A stretch of DNA of 64,000 bases from Aeromicrobium phoceense (lineage in GTDB: Bacteria; Actinomycetota; Actinomycetes; Propionibacteriales; Nocardioidaceae). Shown here one piece after another: positions 56,506-64,000 of this stretch. Positions within the stretch are counted from its first letter, which is position 1. The number at the start of each line of letters is the position of its first letter. The stretch covers positions 806,001-870,000 of the forward strand of contig NZ_JACEOG010000001.1 in assembly GCF_013868155.1 (NCBI RefSeq), written 5' to 3'. The notes under the pieces were generated by a model. It made no database searches and was not told where the DNA came from. It worked only from the letters and a program-made list of their open reading frames with translations. A program made the position numbers and the translations under genes.

Positions 56506-58233
56506 GTGCGTACCCTTCGTGTCGGCAACTGCTCGGGCTTCTACGGCGACCGCCTCTCCGCGATGCGCGAGATGCTCGAAGGCGGCGAGCTCGACTACCT
56601 GACCGGCGACTACCTCGCCGAGCTGACGATGCTGATCCTTGGCCGCGACCGGATGAAGAGCGCCGACCTGGGCTACGCGAAGACCTTCCTCACGCAGGTC
56701 ACCGAGAACCTCGCGCTGGCGAAGGAGCGCGGGGTGAGGATCGTCGCGAACGCAGGCGGTCTCAACCCCGCCGGTCTCGCCGCCGCGATCCGCGAGGTGG
56801 CCGCCGAGCAGGGCGTCGAGGTCTCCGTCGCGCACGTCGAGGGTGACGATCTCGTCGCCCGGGCGGCCGAGCTCGGCTTCGGCGACGCGCTCACCGCCAA
56901 CGCCTACCTCGGAGCGTTCGGCATCGCCGAGGCGCTGCGGGCCGGTGCAGACATCGTGGTCACCGGCCGCGTCACCGACGCCTCCGTGGTGGTCGGCCCC
57001 GCGATTGCCGAGTTCGGCTGGGACCGCGAGGACCACGACCGGCTCGCCGGCGCCGTGGTCGCGGGACACGTGATCGAGTGCGGCGCCCAGGCCACCGGCG
57101 GCAACTTCAGCGGCTTCCGCGACATCGACACCTCGCGACCCCTCGGCTTCCCGATCGCCGAGATCGCCGAGGACGGCGGGGTCGTGGTCACCAAGCACGA
57201 GGGCACCGGCGGCGCGGTCACCGTGGACACCGTCACGGCCCAGCTGGTCTACGAGATCCAGGACCAGCGGTACCTGAACCCTGACGTCATCGTCGACCTG
57301 ACCAGCATCGACCTCGCCCCCGACGGCGATGACCGGGTGCGGATCTCGGGCGTCCGCGGCACCGCGCCGCCGGCCACCACGAAGGTCTGCCTCAACGCGT
57401 TCGGTGGCTTCCGCAACAGCGTCGAGTTCGTGCTGACCGGCCTCGACATCGAGGACAAGGCCGCGTGGGTGCGGGCGCAGATCGAGTCCGCTCTCGCGCC
57501 GAGCCCGCCGGCCGAGATCGTGTGGGACCTCGCCCGCACCGACAAGGCCGACCCCGCCTCGCAGCCCGAGGCCGCGGCGATCCTGCGCTGCCACGTGAAG
57601 GACGCCGACCAGAACGCGGTGGGCCGCGCGTTCAGCGGCGCCGCCGTCCAGATCGCCCTCGCGTCGTACCCCGGCTTCACGATGACCGCCCCTCCCGGCC
57701 GCGGCGCCCCCTACGGCATCTACCGCGCCGCCCACGTGCCCCAGGCCGACGTGCCCCACGTCGTCGTCCACGCGGACGGATCCCGGACCGAGGTCGCTCC
57801 GCCCGCCACCTTTTGTGACGGCGTTCGGCCCGTGGCTCCCTCAACGGGCGAAACGCGTCACAAAAGTTGGGCCGAAGGAGGTGAGTTCCGCGAGATCCCC
57901 CTCGGACGCCTCGTCCACGCGCGCTCGGGCGACAAGGGCGGCAACGCGAACGTCGGCGTGTGGATCCCGGCGGCGCACCCGCGGCGCGACGCGGCCTACG
58001 CCTGGCTCGAGGAGCTCCTCACCGAGGAGCGGATCCGCGAGCTGCTCCCCGAGGCGGCCGACCTGGAGATCGACGTCCACCCGCTGCCGAACCTGGCGGG
58101 CGTGAACGTGATCCTGCACGGACTGCTCGGCGAGGGCGTCGCCTCGTCCACCCGCTTCGACCCGCAGGCCAAGGCGCTCGGTGAGTGGCTGCGCGCCCGC
58201 GTCGTGCCCATCCCCGAGGAGCTGCTCGCATGA
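56506..58233 (+). CDS. AtuA-family protein with C-terminal AtuA-like domain
   Basis: 575 residues, GTG start (VRTLRVGNCSGFYGDRLSAM, the usual family opening). Residues 1-430 form the acyclic-terpene-utilisation AtuA domain: YLTGDYLAELTMLIL, ANAGGLNPAGL, VTGRVTDASVVVGP. Residues about 460-575 form the small C-terminal domain that is fused in many actinobacterial members (LVHARSGDKGGNANVGVW). Between them, residues about 435-455 (TFCDGVRPVAPSTGETRHKS) are encoded by a copy of the ACTTTTGTGACG palindromic repeat, in frame. AtuA's biochemical function is unknown; it accompanies acyl-CoA carboxylase genes in terpene and leucine pathways. ATGA overlap into the acyl-CoA dehydrogenase. Confidence 0.9.
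   Translation: MRTLRVGNCSGFYGDRLSAMREMLEGGELDYLTGDYLAELTMLILGRDRMKSADLGYAKTFLTQVTENLALAKERGVRIVANAGGLNPAGLAAAIREVAAEQGVEVSVAHVEGDDLVARAAELGFGDALTANAYLGAFGIAEALRAGADIVVTGRVTDASVVVGPAIAEFGWDREDHDRLAGAVVAGHVIECGAQATGGNFSGFRDIDTSRPLGFPIAEIAEDGGVVVTKHEGTGGAVTVDTVTAQLVYEIQDQRYLNPDVIVDLTSIDLAPDGDDRVRISGVRGTAPPATTKVCLNAFGGFRNSVEFVLTGLDIEDKAAWVRAQIESALAPSPPAEIVWDLARTDKADPASQPEAAAILRCHVKDADQNAVGRAFSGAAVQIALASYPGFTMTAPPGRGAPYGIYRAAHVPQADVPHVVVHADGSRTEVAPPATFCDGVRPVAPSTGETRHKSWAEGGEFREIPLGRLVHARSGDKGGNANVGVWIPAAHPRRDAAYAWLEELLTEERIRELLPEAADLEIDVHPLPNLAGVNVILHGLLGEGVASSTRFDPQAKALGEWLRARVVPIPEELLA
57810..57866. repeat. Palindromic repeat element inside the AtuA coding sequence, copy 3
   Basis: Arms CTTTTGTGACG (57810-57820) and CGTCACAAAAG (57856-57866) are perfect 11-bp inverts, followed by TTGG as at 1051 and 2207. 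Total length 57 bp, divisible by three, and it is read through without a stop. Confidence 0.85.
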
Positions 58234-59381
58234 ACGCCTGGAACACCCCCGAGCGCGACGCGCTCCGCACCGCCGTCGAGGACTTCACCCGCGCCGAGAT
58301 CGCGCCGCACCTGCCGCAGTGGGAGGACGACGGCGAGCTCCCGCGCGAGCTGCACCGCCGCACCGCGAAGGCGGGGTTCCTGGCGATCGGCTTCCCGGAG
58401 GAGGTCGGCGGCGACGGCGGCGACATGATCGACTCGGTCATCGCCACCGAGGCGATCATGGCCGCCGGCGGCTCGACCGGCCTGCAGGCCAGCCTGTTCA
58501 CCCACTCGATCGCGACGCCGCACATCATCGACTCGGGCGATACCGACCTCATCGACCGGTACGTCCGGCCCACGCTGGCCGGCGAGATGATCGGCTCGCT
58601 CGGCGTCACCGAGCCCGGCGGCGGGTCGGACGTGGCTAACATCCGCACCCGCGCCGTGCGCGACGGCGACCACTACGTCGTCAACGGCGCGAAGACGTTC
58701 ATCACCAGCGGCGTCCGCGCCGACTTCGTGACCACCGCCGTCCGCACGGGCGGCGAGGGCCACGGCGGCATCAGCCTGCTCGTCATCGAGAAGGGCACGC
58801 CGGGCTTCACGGTGGGCCGCAGCCTGCGCAAGATGGGCTGGCACTGCTCCGACACTGCCGAGCTCTCCTTCGAGGACGTGCGCGTGCCGGCGGAGAACCT
58901 CGTCGGCGACGAGAACGCCGGCTTCTACTACATCGCGCAACAGTTCGTCGGCGAGCGCATCAACCTCGCCACCCAGGCCTACGCCACGGCGCAGCGCGCC
59001 CTCGACCTCGCCGTCGCCTACGCGAAGGAGCGCGAGACGTTCGGGAAGCCGCTCATCGCGCGCCAGGTGATCCGCCACAAGCTCGTGGAGATGCACTCGC
59101 GCACGGCCGCCGCACGGGCGCTCACCCGCCAGGTCGTCGAGCGCTCGCTCGACACCCCGAAGTCCGATCCCACGCTGATCCTCGACGCGGTCGTCGCGAA
59201 GAACGAGGCCGTCGCGTGCGTGGAGTTCGTCGTCCACGAGGCCGTGCAGATCTTCGGCGGCATGGGCTACATGCGCGAGTCCGAGATCGACCGCCACTAC
59301 CGCGACGCCCGCATCCTCGGCATCGGCGGCGGCGCCACGGAGGTCATGAAGGACCTCGCCGCGAAGCTGCTGGGGTACTGA
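58230..59381 (+). CDS. Acyl-CoA dehydrogenase
   Basis: 383 residues, start overlapping the AtuA stop. FAD/acyl-CoA motifs: LGVTEPGGGSDVANIRTRA near residue 130, KTFITSGVRADF, KMGWHCSDTAELSFEDVRVP and QIFGGMGYMRESEIDRHYRDAR, the C-terminal signature. It resembles short-branched-chain/citronellyl-type dehydrogenases of liu/atu clusters and would make an enoyl-CoA for the carboxylase encoded downstream. The exact substrate (isovaleryl-, citronellyl- or other CoA) cannot be fixed by reading. Confidence 0.92.
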   Translation: MNAWNTPERDALRTAVEDFTRAEIAPHLPQWEDDGELPRELHRRTAKAGFLAIGFPEEVGGDGGDMIDSVIATEAIMAAGGSTGLQASLFTHSIATPHIIDSGDTDLIDRYVRPTLAGEMIGSLGVTEPGGGSDVANIRTRAVRDGDHYVVNGAKTFITSGVRADFVTTAVRTGGEGHGGISLLVIEKGTPGFTVGRSLRKMGWHCSDTAELSFEDVRVPAENLVGDENAGFYYIAQQFVGERINLATQAYATAQRALDLAVAYAKERETFGKPLIARQVIRHKLVEMHSRTAAARALTRQVVERSLDTPKSDPTLILDAVVAKNEAVACVEFVVHEAVQIFGGMGYMRESEIDRHYRDARILGIGGGATEVMKDLAAKLLGY

Positions 59382-59457
59382 CGTGACCCGCGCCCGGCCG
59401 CCCCTGTGCCACTTTTGGAAAGGGATGCACGCAATTTCGTCCGCAGACGGTGCAACG

Positions 59458-59475
59458 CTCTCCACAAGTGGAGAG
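59458..59475. promoter_or_regulatory. Hairpin overlapping the winged-helix gene's ribosome site
   Basis: CTCTCCAC-AA-GTGGAGAG is an 18-bp inverted repeat. Its right arm contains the GGAGAGG ribosome site used by the ATG at 59487, so folding could mask initiation; alternatively it is an operator. Confidence 0.5.
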
Positions 59476-59486
59476 GGGTGGCGGTC

Positions 59487-60530
59487 ATGAGCCCAGCACA
59501 GGTCCGCGGCGAGCGGATGGCACGCCAGCGGCTGATCGGTGAGCCGTTCCCCGACCTGATCTCGTGCGTCAGCACGCTGGGTGCGGTGCAGTTCCAGGAG
59601 TTCGAGGACTCGCTGTGGTCGCTCGCGCGCCGCACGCAGGACCGCCCCGCGCGGGAGGCCATCGCGGCCGAGATCGCGGAGGGCGACCTCGTGCGCCACC
59701 ACGTGCTGCGTCCGACCTGGCACGTGGTCCGCACGCAGGACCTCGACTGGATGCTCGACCTCACTGCCGACCGCATCCGGGCGCAGTCGCGCCCGCAGCT
59801 GCGCACGACCGGACTGCTCGAGGACCGCGACCGCCTCGTCGCGATGGTCGGCGAGATCGTCGAGGCGGCGGAGGCGCCGCTGACCCGCAAGGAGATCGGC
59901 GAGGCGCTCGCCCTGCGCGGGGTCGAGCTCAAGGGTCAGGCCCTCGGGCACGTCACCGTCAGCGCCGAGCTCGACAAGGTGGTCACCACCGGCCCGCGTC
60001 GAGGTCACTGGGACACCTTCGTCCCGTACGCGTCCCGCATCCCCACGGTCGAGCTCGACCGCGAGGAGGCGCTCGTGCGGCTGGCCACGATGTACCTCGC
60101 CGGCCACGCCCCCGCCACGGCGCACGACTTCGCGTGGTGGGCCGGGATCACCGTCTCCGACGCGAAGCGCGCCTACGAGGTGGCGGAGGTCGAGCCCGTC
60201 GCGCCGGCCTCCTCCGACGGCACGGCGCTCATCCTGAGCCTGTTCGACGAGCTCGTCATCGCCTACGCCGACCGCTCGCACTACGAGGTGCCCATCGCGG
60301 AGCGCGGCACGATCGACGTCTGGGGCGGCAACCTCGTCCTGCTCGACGGCGTCGTCGCGGCCACCTGGCGCAGCCTCAAGGCGAAGCGCAAGGACGGCCC
60401 GGGCCTCTTCGAGATCACCCCCGTGCGACCTCTCGAACCCTCCGACCGCGACCGCATCCACGCCGATGCCGCCGCCTTCATCGACCACCTCGACACCCCT
60501 GTCGACCTGCAGTGGAAGGACAGCGCATGA
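59487..60530 (+). CDS. Winged-helix DNA-binding domain protein (HTH_42 type)
   Basis: 347 residues, ATG at 59487 with GAGAGGGG upstream. RLIGEPFPDLISCVSTLGAVQ, QEFEDSLWSLARRTQD, LVRHHVLRPTWHVV and HDFAWWAGITVSDAKRA are characteristic of the large HTH_42 (AlkX-like) family, whose members have three winged helices and bind DNA; some are glycosylases for cross-linked DNA. It sits unexpectedly between the dehydrogenase and carboxylase genes of the atu-like operon, 105 nt after the former. Whether it belongs functionally or is an insertion is unclear. Confidence 0.85.
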   Translation: MSPAQVRGERMARQRLIGEPFPDLISCVSTLGAVQFQEFEDSLWSLARRTQDRPAREAIAAEIAEGDLVRHHVLRPTWHVVRTQDLDWMLDLTADRIRAQSRPQLRTTGLLEDRDRLVAMVGEIVEAAEAPLTRKEIGEALALRGVELKGQALGHVTVSAELDKVVTTGPRRGHWDTFVPYASRIPTVELDREEALVRLATMYLAGHAPATAHDFAWWAGITVSDAKRAYEVAEVEPVAPASSDGTALILSLFDELVIAYADRSHYEVPIAERGTIDVWGGNLVLLDGVVAATWRSLKAKRKDGPGLFEITPVRPLEPSDRDRIHADAAAFIDHLDTPVDLQWKDSA

Positions 60531-60609
60531 GCGAGCGCCAGCGAGCGAAAGTTGGGCATCGAATGACGACGCCGTCGTACCGTTTCTGCTTCTCCACGGC
60601 GGTGGCGTC

Positions 60610-62208
60610 ATGAGCGCAGTCAGGACCGCCGTCGACCCGACGACGGGCGCGTACGCCGAGAACCGGGAGGCGGCGCTCGCGCGCGTCGCCGACCTCGCCG
60701 AGCAGCACGCGAAGGCGCTGGCCGGCGGCGGCGAGAAGTACGTCGCCCGTCACCACGGCCGCGGCAAGCTGACCGCCCGGGAGCGCATCGAGCTGCTTGT
60801 CGACCAGGACTCGCCGTTCCTCGAGCTGGGCGCCCTGGCCGGCTGGGGCACCGACTTCACGGTCGGCGGCTCGATCATCACGGGCATCGGCGTCGTCGAG
60901 GGCGTCGAGTGCATGATCATCGCGAACGACCCCACGGTGAAGGGCGGCTCGTCGAACCCCGTCACGGTCAAGAAGGGCTTCCGCGCGGCGCAGGTCGCGG
61001 CCGAGAACCGGCTGCCCACGATCAACCTCGTGGAGTCCGGCGGCGCCGACCTCCCGACGCAGAAGGACATCTTCATCCCGGGCGGCGCCAGCTTCCGCAA
61101 CATCACGCAGGCCAGCGAGGACCGCCGCCCGACGGTGGCCCTCGTCTTCGGCAACTCCACGGCCGGCGGCGCCTACGTGCCAGGCATGAGCGACTACGTC
61201 GTCATGGTCGACGGTGGCGCGAAGGTCTTCCTCGGCGGTCCGCCGCTGGTGAAGATGGCCACGGGCGAGGAGTCCGACGACGAGTCGCTCGGCGGCGCGC
61301 AGATGCACGCGAAGCAGTCCGGCTTGGCCGACTACCTCGCCGTGGACGAGCGCGACGCGATCCGCCTCGGCCGCCAGATCATCCGGCGCATCAACTGGCG
61401 CAAGGCCGGCCCCGTGCCGGCCTCCGTCTACGACGAGCCGGTGCTCGACGCCGAGGAGCTGCTGGGCATCGTCCCGACCGACCTCAAGGTGCCGTTCGAC
61501 CCGCGCGAGGTCATCGCGCGGCTCGTCGACGGCAGCGAGTTCGACGAGTTCAAGCCGCTGTACGGCCAGAGCCTCGTCACCGGCTTCGCGCAGCTGCACG
61601 GCTACCCGATCGGCATCCTGGCCAACGCGCAGGGCGTGCTGTTCAGCCAGGAGGCGCAGAAGGCCGCGCAGTTCATCCAGCTGGCGAACCAGACCGACAC
61701 GCCACTGCTGTTCCTGCACAACACCACCGGCTACATGGTCGGCGCGGAGTACGAGCAGGGCGGCATCATCAAGCACGGCGCCCAGATGATCAACGCGGTC
61801 TCGAACAGCAAGGTGCCGCACATCTCGATCGTGATGGGCGCGTCCTACGGCGCGGGCCACTACGGCATGAGCGGCCGCGCGTACGACCCGCGCTTCATGT
61901 TCAGCTGGACGGGCGCGAAATCGGCCGTGATGGGCCCGGCGCAGCTGGCGGGCGTGATGGAGATCGTCGCGCGCCAGTCGTCGGAGTCGAAGGGCATCCC
62001 GTTCGACGCCGAGGGATTCCAGGGCATCAAGGACCTCGTCGAGGCCCAGATCGAGGAGCAGTCGCTGGCCTACTTCACCAGCGGCCTGGGCTACGACGAC
62101 GGGGTCATCGACCCGCGCGACACCCGCACCATCCTGGGCATCTGCCTGTCCGCGATCGCCAACGCACCCGTCGAGGGCGCCCGCGGCTACGGGGTGTTCC
62201 GCCTGTGA
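60610..62208 (+). CDS. Acyl-CoA carboxylase beta (carboxyltransferase) subunit
   Basis: 532 residues. The N-terminal YVARHHGRGKLTARERIELLVD and the carboxyltransferase halves are clear: LVESGGADLPTQKDIFIPGG, FGNSTAGGAYVPGMSDY, then FLHNTTGYMVGAEYEQGGI and SYGAGHYGMSGRAYDPRFMF, the two CoA/biotin oxyanion regions. Length and motifs fit the methylcrotonyl/geranyl-CoA carboxylase beta group rather than propionyl-CoA carboxylase. With the biotin-carboxylase subunit encoded next, it would carboxylate an enoyl-CoA made by the upstream dehydrogenase. The 79-nt gap before it carries an AGCGAGCGCCAGCGAGCG stretch and no terminator. Confidence 0.93.
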   Translation: MSAVRTAVDPTTGAYAENREAALARVADLAEQHAKALAGGGEKYVARHHGRGKLTARERIELLVDQDSPFLELGALAGWGTDFTVGGSIITGIGVVEGVECMIIANDPTVKGGSSNPVTVKKGFRAAQVAAENRLPTINLVESGGADLPTQKDIFIPGGASFRNITQASEDRRPTVALVFGNSTAGGAYVPGMSDYVVMVDGGAKVFLGGPPLVKMATGEESDDESLGGAQMHAKQSGLADYLAVDERDAIRLGRQIIRRINWRKAGPVPASVYDEPVLDAEELLGIVPTDLKVPFDPREVIARLVDGSEFDEFKPLYGQSLVTGFAQLHGYPIGILANAQGVLFSQEAQKAAQFIQLANQTDTPLLFLHNTTGYMVGAEYEQGGIIKHGAQMINAVSNSKVPHISIVMGASYGAGHYGMSGRAYDPRFMFSWTGAKSAVMGPAQLAGVMEIVARQSSESKGIPFDAEGFQGIKDLVEAQIEEQSLAYFTSGLGYDDGVIDPRDTRTILGICLSAIANAPVEGARGYGVFRL

Positions 62209-62218
62209 GCGCATCGCC

Positions 62219-62270
62219 CGATCTCGATACGCCGCGTCTCGCTGCGCTCGCCGCGGCACTCGATCACCGA
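62219..62270. repeat. GATCTCGATACGCC-type dispersed repeat between carboxylase genes
   Basis: The stretch has ATCTCGATACGCCGCG at the left and CGCGGCACTCGATCACCG at the right around a CTCGCTGCGCTCGCC core, an imperfect inverted repeat. Sequences of this TCTCGATACG...ACTCGATCACC form are widespread in actinobacterial intergenic DNA to my knowledge; only one copy is seen in this window. Confidence 0.55.
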
Positions 62271-62284
62271 ACTGGAGCCACCGC

Positions 62285-64000
62285 ATGACCATCAAGAGAG
62301 TCCTGGTCGCCAACCGCGGCGAGATCGCGCGGCGGATCTTCCGCACGTGCCGCGACCTCGGCATCGAGACGGTGGCGGTGTACTCCGACGCCGACGCCGG
62401 GATGCCCTTCGTGGCCGAGGCCGACGTGTCGGTGCGGCTGCCCGGCAGCGCCCCCTCGGACACGTACCTGCGCGGCGACCTCGTGATCGAGGCGGCCCGC
62501 CGCAGTGGCGCGGACGCGATCCACCCCGGCTACGGCTTCCTGTCCGAGAACGCCGGGTTCGCCCGGGACGTGGAGAGCGCCGGGCTGGTCTGGATCGGGC
62601 CGAGCCCGGAGTCCATCGACCAGATGGGCAGCAAGATCCGCGCGAAGGAGATCATGGCCGCCGCGGGCGTGCCGATCCTCGCGGTCGACCTCGACGGCGT
62701 CACCCCCGGCGAGCTGCCGCTGCTCGTCAAGGCCAGTGCCGGCGGCGGTGGTCGCGGCATGCGCGTCGTGGAGCAGCTCGACGACCTCGACGCCGAGCTC
62801 GCGAAGGCCCGGGCGGAGGCCGAGTCCGCGTTCGGCGACGGCACGGTGTTCGTCGAGCCCTACCTGCCCCGGGCCCGTCACGTCGAGGTGCAGATCCTCG
62901 CGGACACCCACGGCACGGTGTGGGCCGTCGGCGATCGCGACTGCTCGATCCAGCGCCGCCACCAGAAGGTCGTGGAGGAGGCGCCGGCGCCCGGGCTCTC
63001 CGACCGCGCCCGGACGACGCTGCACATCGCCGCCCGCGAGGCCGCGAAGGCCGTGAGCTACCGCGGCGCCGGCACCGTGGAGTTCCTCGTCGACGGCGAC
63101 CGCGTGTTCTTCCTCGAGATGAACACCCGCCTGCAGGTGGAGCACCCGGTCACCGAGGAGGTGCACGGGCTCGACCTGGTCGCGGAGCAGATCCGCATCG
63201 CCGAGGGTGGAGCCCTCACCGGGACGGTCCGTGAGCCGAACGGTCACGCGATCGAGGTCCGGCTCTACGCCGAGGACCCCGCCGAGGACTGGTCCCCCCA
63301 GACCGGCACGATTCGCGCGTTCGACTTCCCCGACTCGGTGCGCGTCGACTCGGCCGTCGAGGTGGGCAGCGTCGTGGGCATCCACTACGACGCGATGATC
63401 GCCAAGGTCATCGCCCACGGTCCCGACCGGGCCACGGCCCTGCGCACGCTGGTCGATGCACTGCGTCGGTCCCGCGTGCACGGCGTCACGACGAACCGGT
63501 CGGCGCTGCGGCAGATCCTCGAGGCGCCGCAGGTGCGGGACGCCGACCTGTGGACCTCGATGCTGGAGGAGCACGCCGACGACTGGTTCGGTGCCGAGAC
63601 GCCGGACTCGCTGGTACCGGTCGCTGCCGCGCTGGCCGAGGCCACGCTCGCGGCCTCCTCGGCGAGGGTGCTGTCCCGCATCCCCGCCGGCTTCCGCAAC
63701 GTGCCCAGTCAGCCCCTCACGCGCGAGTACGAGGGCCACGAGCCCGTCGCGTACCGCAGCGCCCAGGGTCGCCTGGTGGTCGACGGCGCCGACGTCGTCT
63801 CCGTCGCGGTCGACGGCTCCACCGTCGAGATCATGCTCGAGGTCGAGGGCGTCACCCGCCGCTACCGCGTCGCGGTGGCGCCGGGCCACGTCGACGTGGA
63901 CGGCCCGGACGGCTCGACGAGCCTCGTCCCCGTGCCCCGCTTCGTCGACCCGGCGGACGTGGTGGCCGAGGGCTCGCTGCTGGCGCCCATGCCGGCGGCG
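62285..64000 (+). CDS. Acyl-CoA carboxylase alpha subunit (biotin carboxylase), 3' end outside window
   Basis: 572 residues are visible from the ATG at 62285. The biotin-carboxylase N-domain opens KRVLVANRGEIARRIFRT; the ATP-grasp Gly loop is VKASAGGGGRGMRVVE near residue 150; catalytic parts are EMNTRLQVEHPVTEEV and DRDCSIQRRHQKVVEEAP. The sequence breaks off at EGSLLAPMP, the entrance to the biotinyl domain; the AMKM lysine loop lies beyond the window. The protein carboxylates biotin with bicarbonate and ATP and feeds the beta subunit at 60610. The start is 76 nt after the beta stop, across a dispersed repeat. Confidence 0.93.
   Translation, partial: MTIKRVLVANRGEIARRIFRTCRDLGIETVAVYSDADAGMPFVAEADVSVRLPGSAPSDTYLRGDLVIEAARRSGADAIHPGYGFLSENAGFARDVESAGLVWIGPSPESIDQMGSKIRAKEIMAAAGVPILAVDLDGVTPGELPLLVKASAGGGGRGMRVVEQLDDLDAELAKARAEAESAFGDGTVFVEPYLPRARHVEVQILADTHGTVWAVGDRDCSIQRRHQKVVEEAPAPGLSDRARTTLHIAAREAAKAVSYRGAGTVEFLVDGDRVFFLEMNTRLQVEHPVTEEVHGLDLVAEQIRIAEGGALTGTVREPNGHAIEVRLYAEDPAEDWSPQTGTIRAFDFPDSVRVDSAVEVGSVVGIHYDAMIAKVIAHGPDRATALRTLVDALRRSRVHGVTTNRSALRQILEAPQVRDADLWTSMLEEHADDWFGAETPDSLVPVAAALAEATLAASSARVLSRIPAGFRNVPSQPLTREYEGHEPVAYRSAQGRLVVDGADVVSVAVDGSTVEIMLEVEGVTRRYRVAVAPGHVDVDGPDGSTSLVPVPRFVDPADVVAEGSLLAPMPAA

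Noticed and set aside
57996..60611. 871-codon minus-strand open frame
   Set aside because: It is opposite three well-supported + strand genes (AtuA end, acyl-CoA dehydrogenase, winged-helix protein) and reads as low-complexity Arg/Ala/Gly/Val.
1..64000. tRNA, rRNA, CRISPR array or replication origin
   Set aside because: No T-loop/acceptor-stem pattern, rRNA block, regularly spaced direct repeats or DnaA-box cluster was noticed on reading; a tRNAscan/Infernal run would be decisive.

Overview
The window is high-GC DNA with short intergenic gaps, ATGA/GTGA start-stop overlaps and many starts preceded by a TANNNT box about 6 nt upstream (leaderless promoters). The genes fit an actinomycete, probably of the Nocardioides/Aeromicrobium type; the family assignment is inference. 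No tRNA, rRNA, CRISPR array or intact transposase was found.

Layout. 1-2.2 kb: the 3'-truncated end of an SDR gene and a DUF559 nuclease-like gene between copies of a palindromic repeat. 2.2-7.4 kb: a complete fructose PTS (ptsI divergent from fruK-fruA-ptsH). 7.4-15.9 kb: OsmC, nitroreductase, hydrolase, crotonase, membrane EEP protein, an unrecognised Rossmann-like protein, MDR oxidoreductase, phosphoglycerate-mutase-type phosphatase and SDR. 15.9-34.5 kb: a large catabolic locus with two paralogous lipoprotein binding proteins, an RbsA/RbsC-type importer, acyl-CoA ligase, SDRs, an ACAD10/11-type acyl-CoA dehydrogenase, an APH-fold kinase, cyclase-family hydrolase, TetR regulator, nitroreductase, two alpha/beta hydrolases, MDR reductase and phosphotriesterase-family hydrolase. 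Its promoters share a 20-bp box (TGAA-N12-TTCA), so it looks like one regulon. The kinase + dehydrogenase + SDR + ligase set suggests phosphorylation-dependent breakdown of 4-hydroxy acids or lactones. A DEAD-box helicase gene lies within this stretch.

34.7-49.8 kb: a secreted cutinase/PETase-type polyester hydrolase, a Rho-N-like small protein, metY-metX, phosphofructokinase, an HSL-type esterase, a secreted Ig-like repeat protein, a TetR-TIGR03084 pair, and several lipoprotein, secreted and membrane proteins. 49.8-53.4 kb: a visibly lower-GC patch that looks acquired, holding a TIR/deoxyribosyltransferase-like + P-loop ATPase protein (defence-like), a 20-residue hydrophobic peptide gene behind an inverted-repeat promoter, and the 3' relic of an enoyl-CoA hydratase gene.

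53.4-64 kb: alcohol and aldehyde dehydrogenases, then an atu/liu-type operon: AtuA-family protein, acyl-CoA dehydrogenase, winged-helix protein, acyl-CoA carboxylase beta, and the biotin-carboxylase alpha subunit cut off by the window end at the start of its biotinyl domain. The AtuA promoter shares a 13-bp palindromic motif with the TetR-TIGR03084 promoter 13 kb upstream, and the AtuA gene carries one copy of the palindromic repeat in frame between its two domains.
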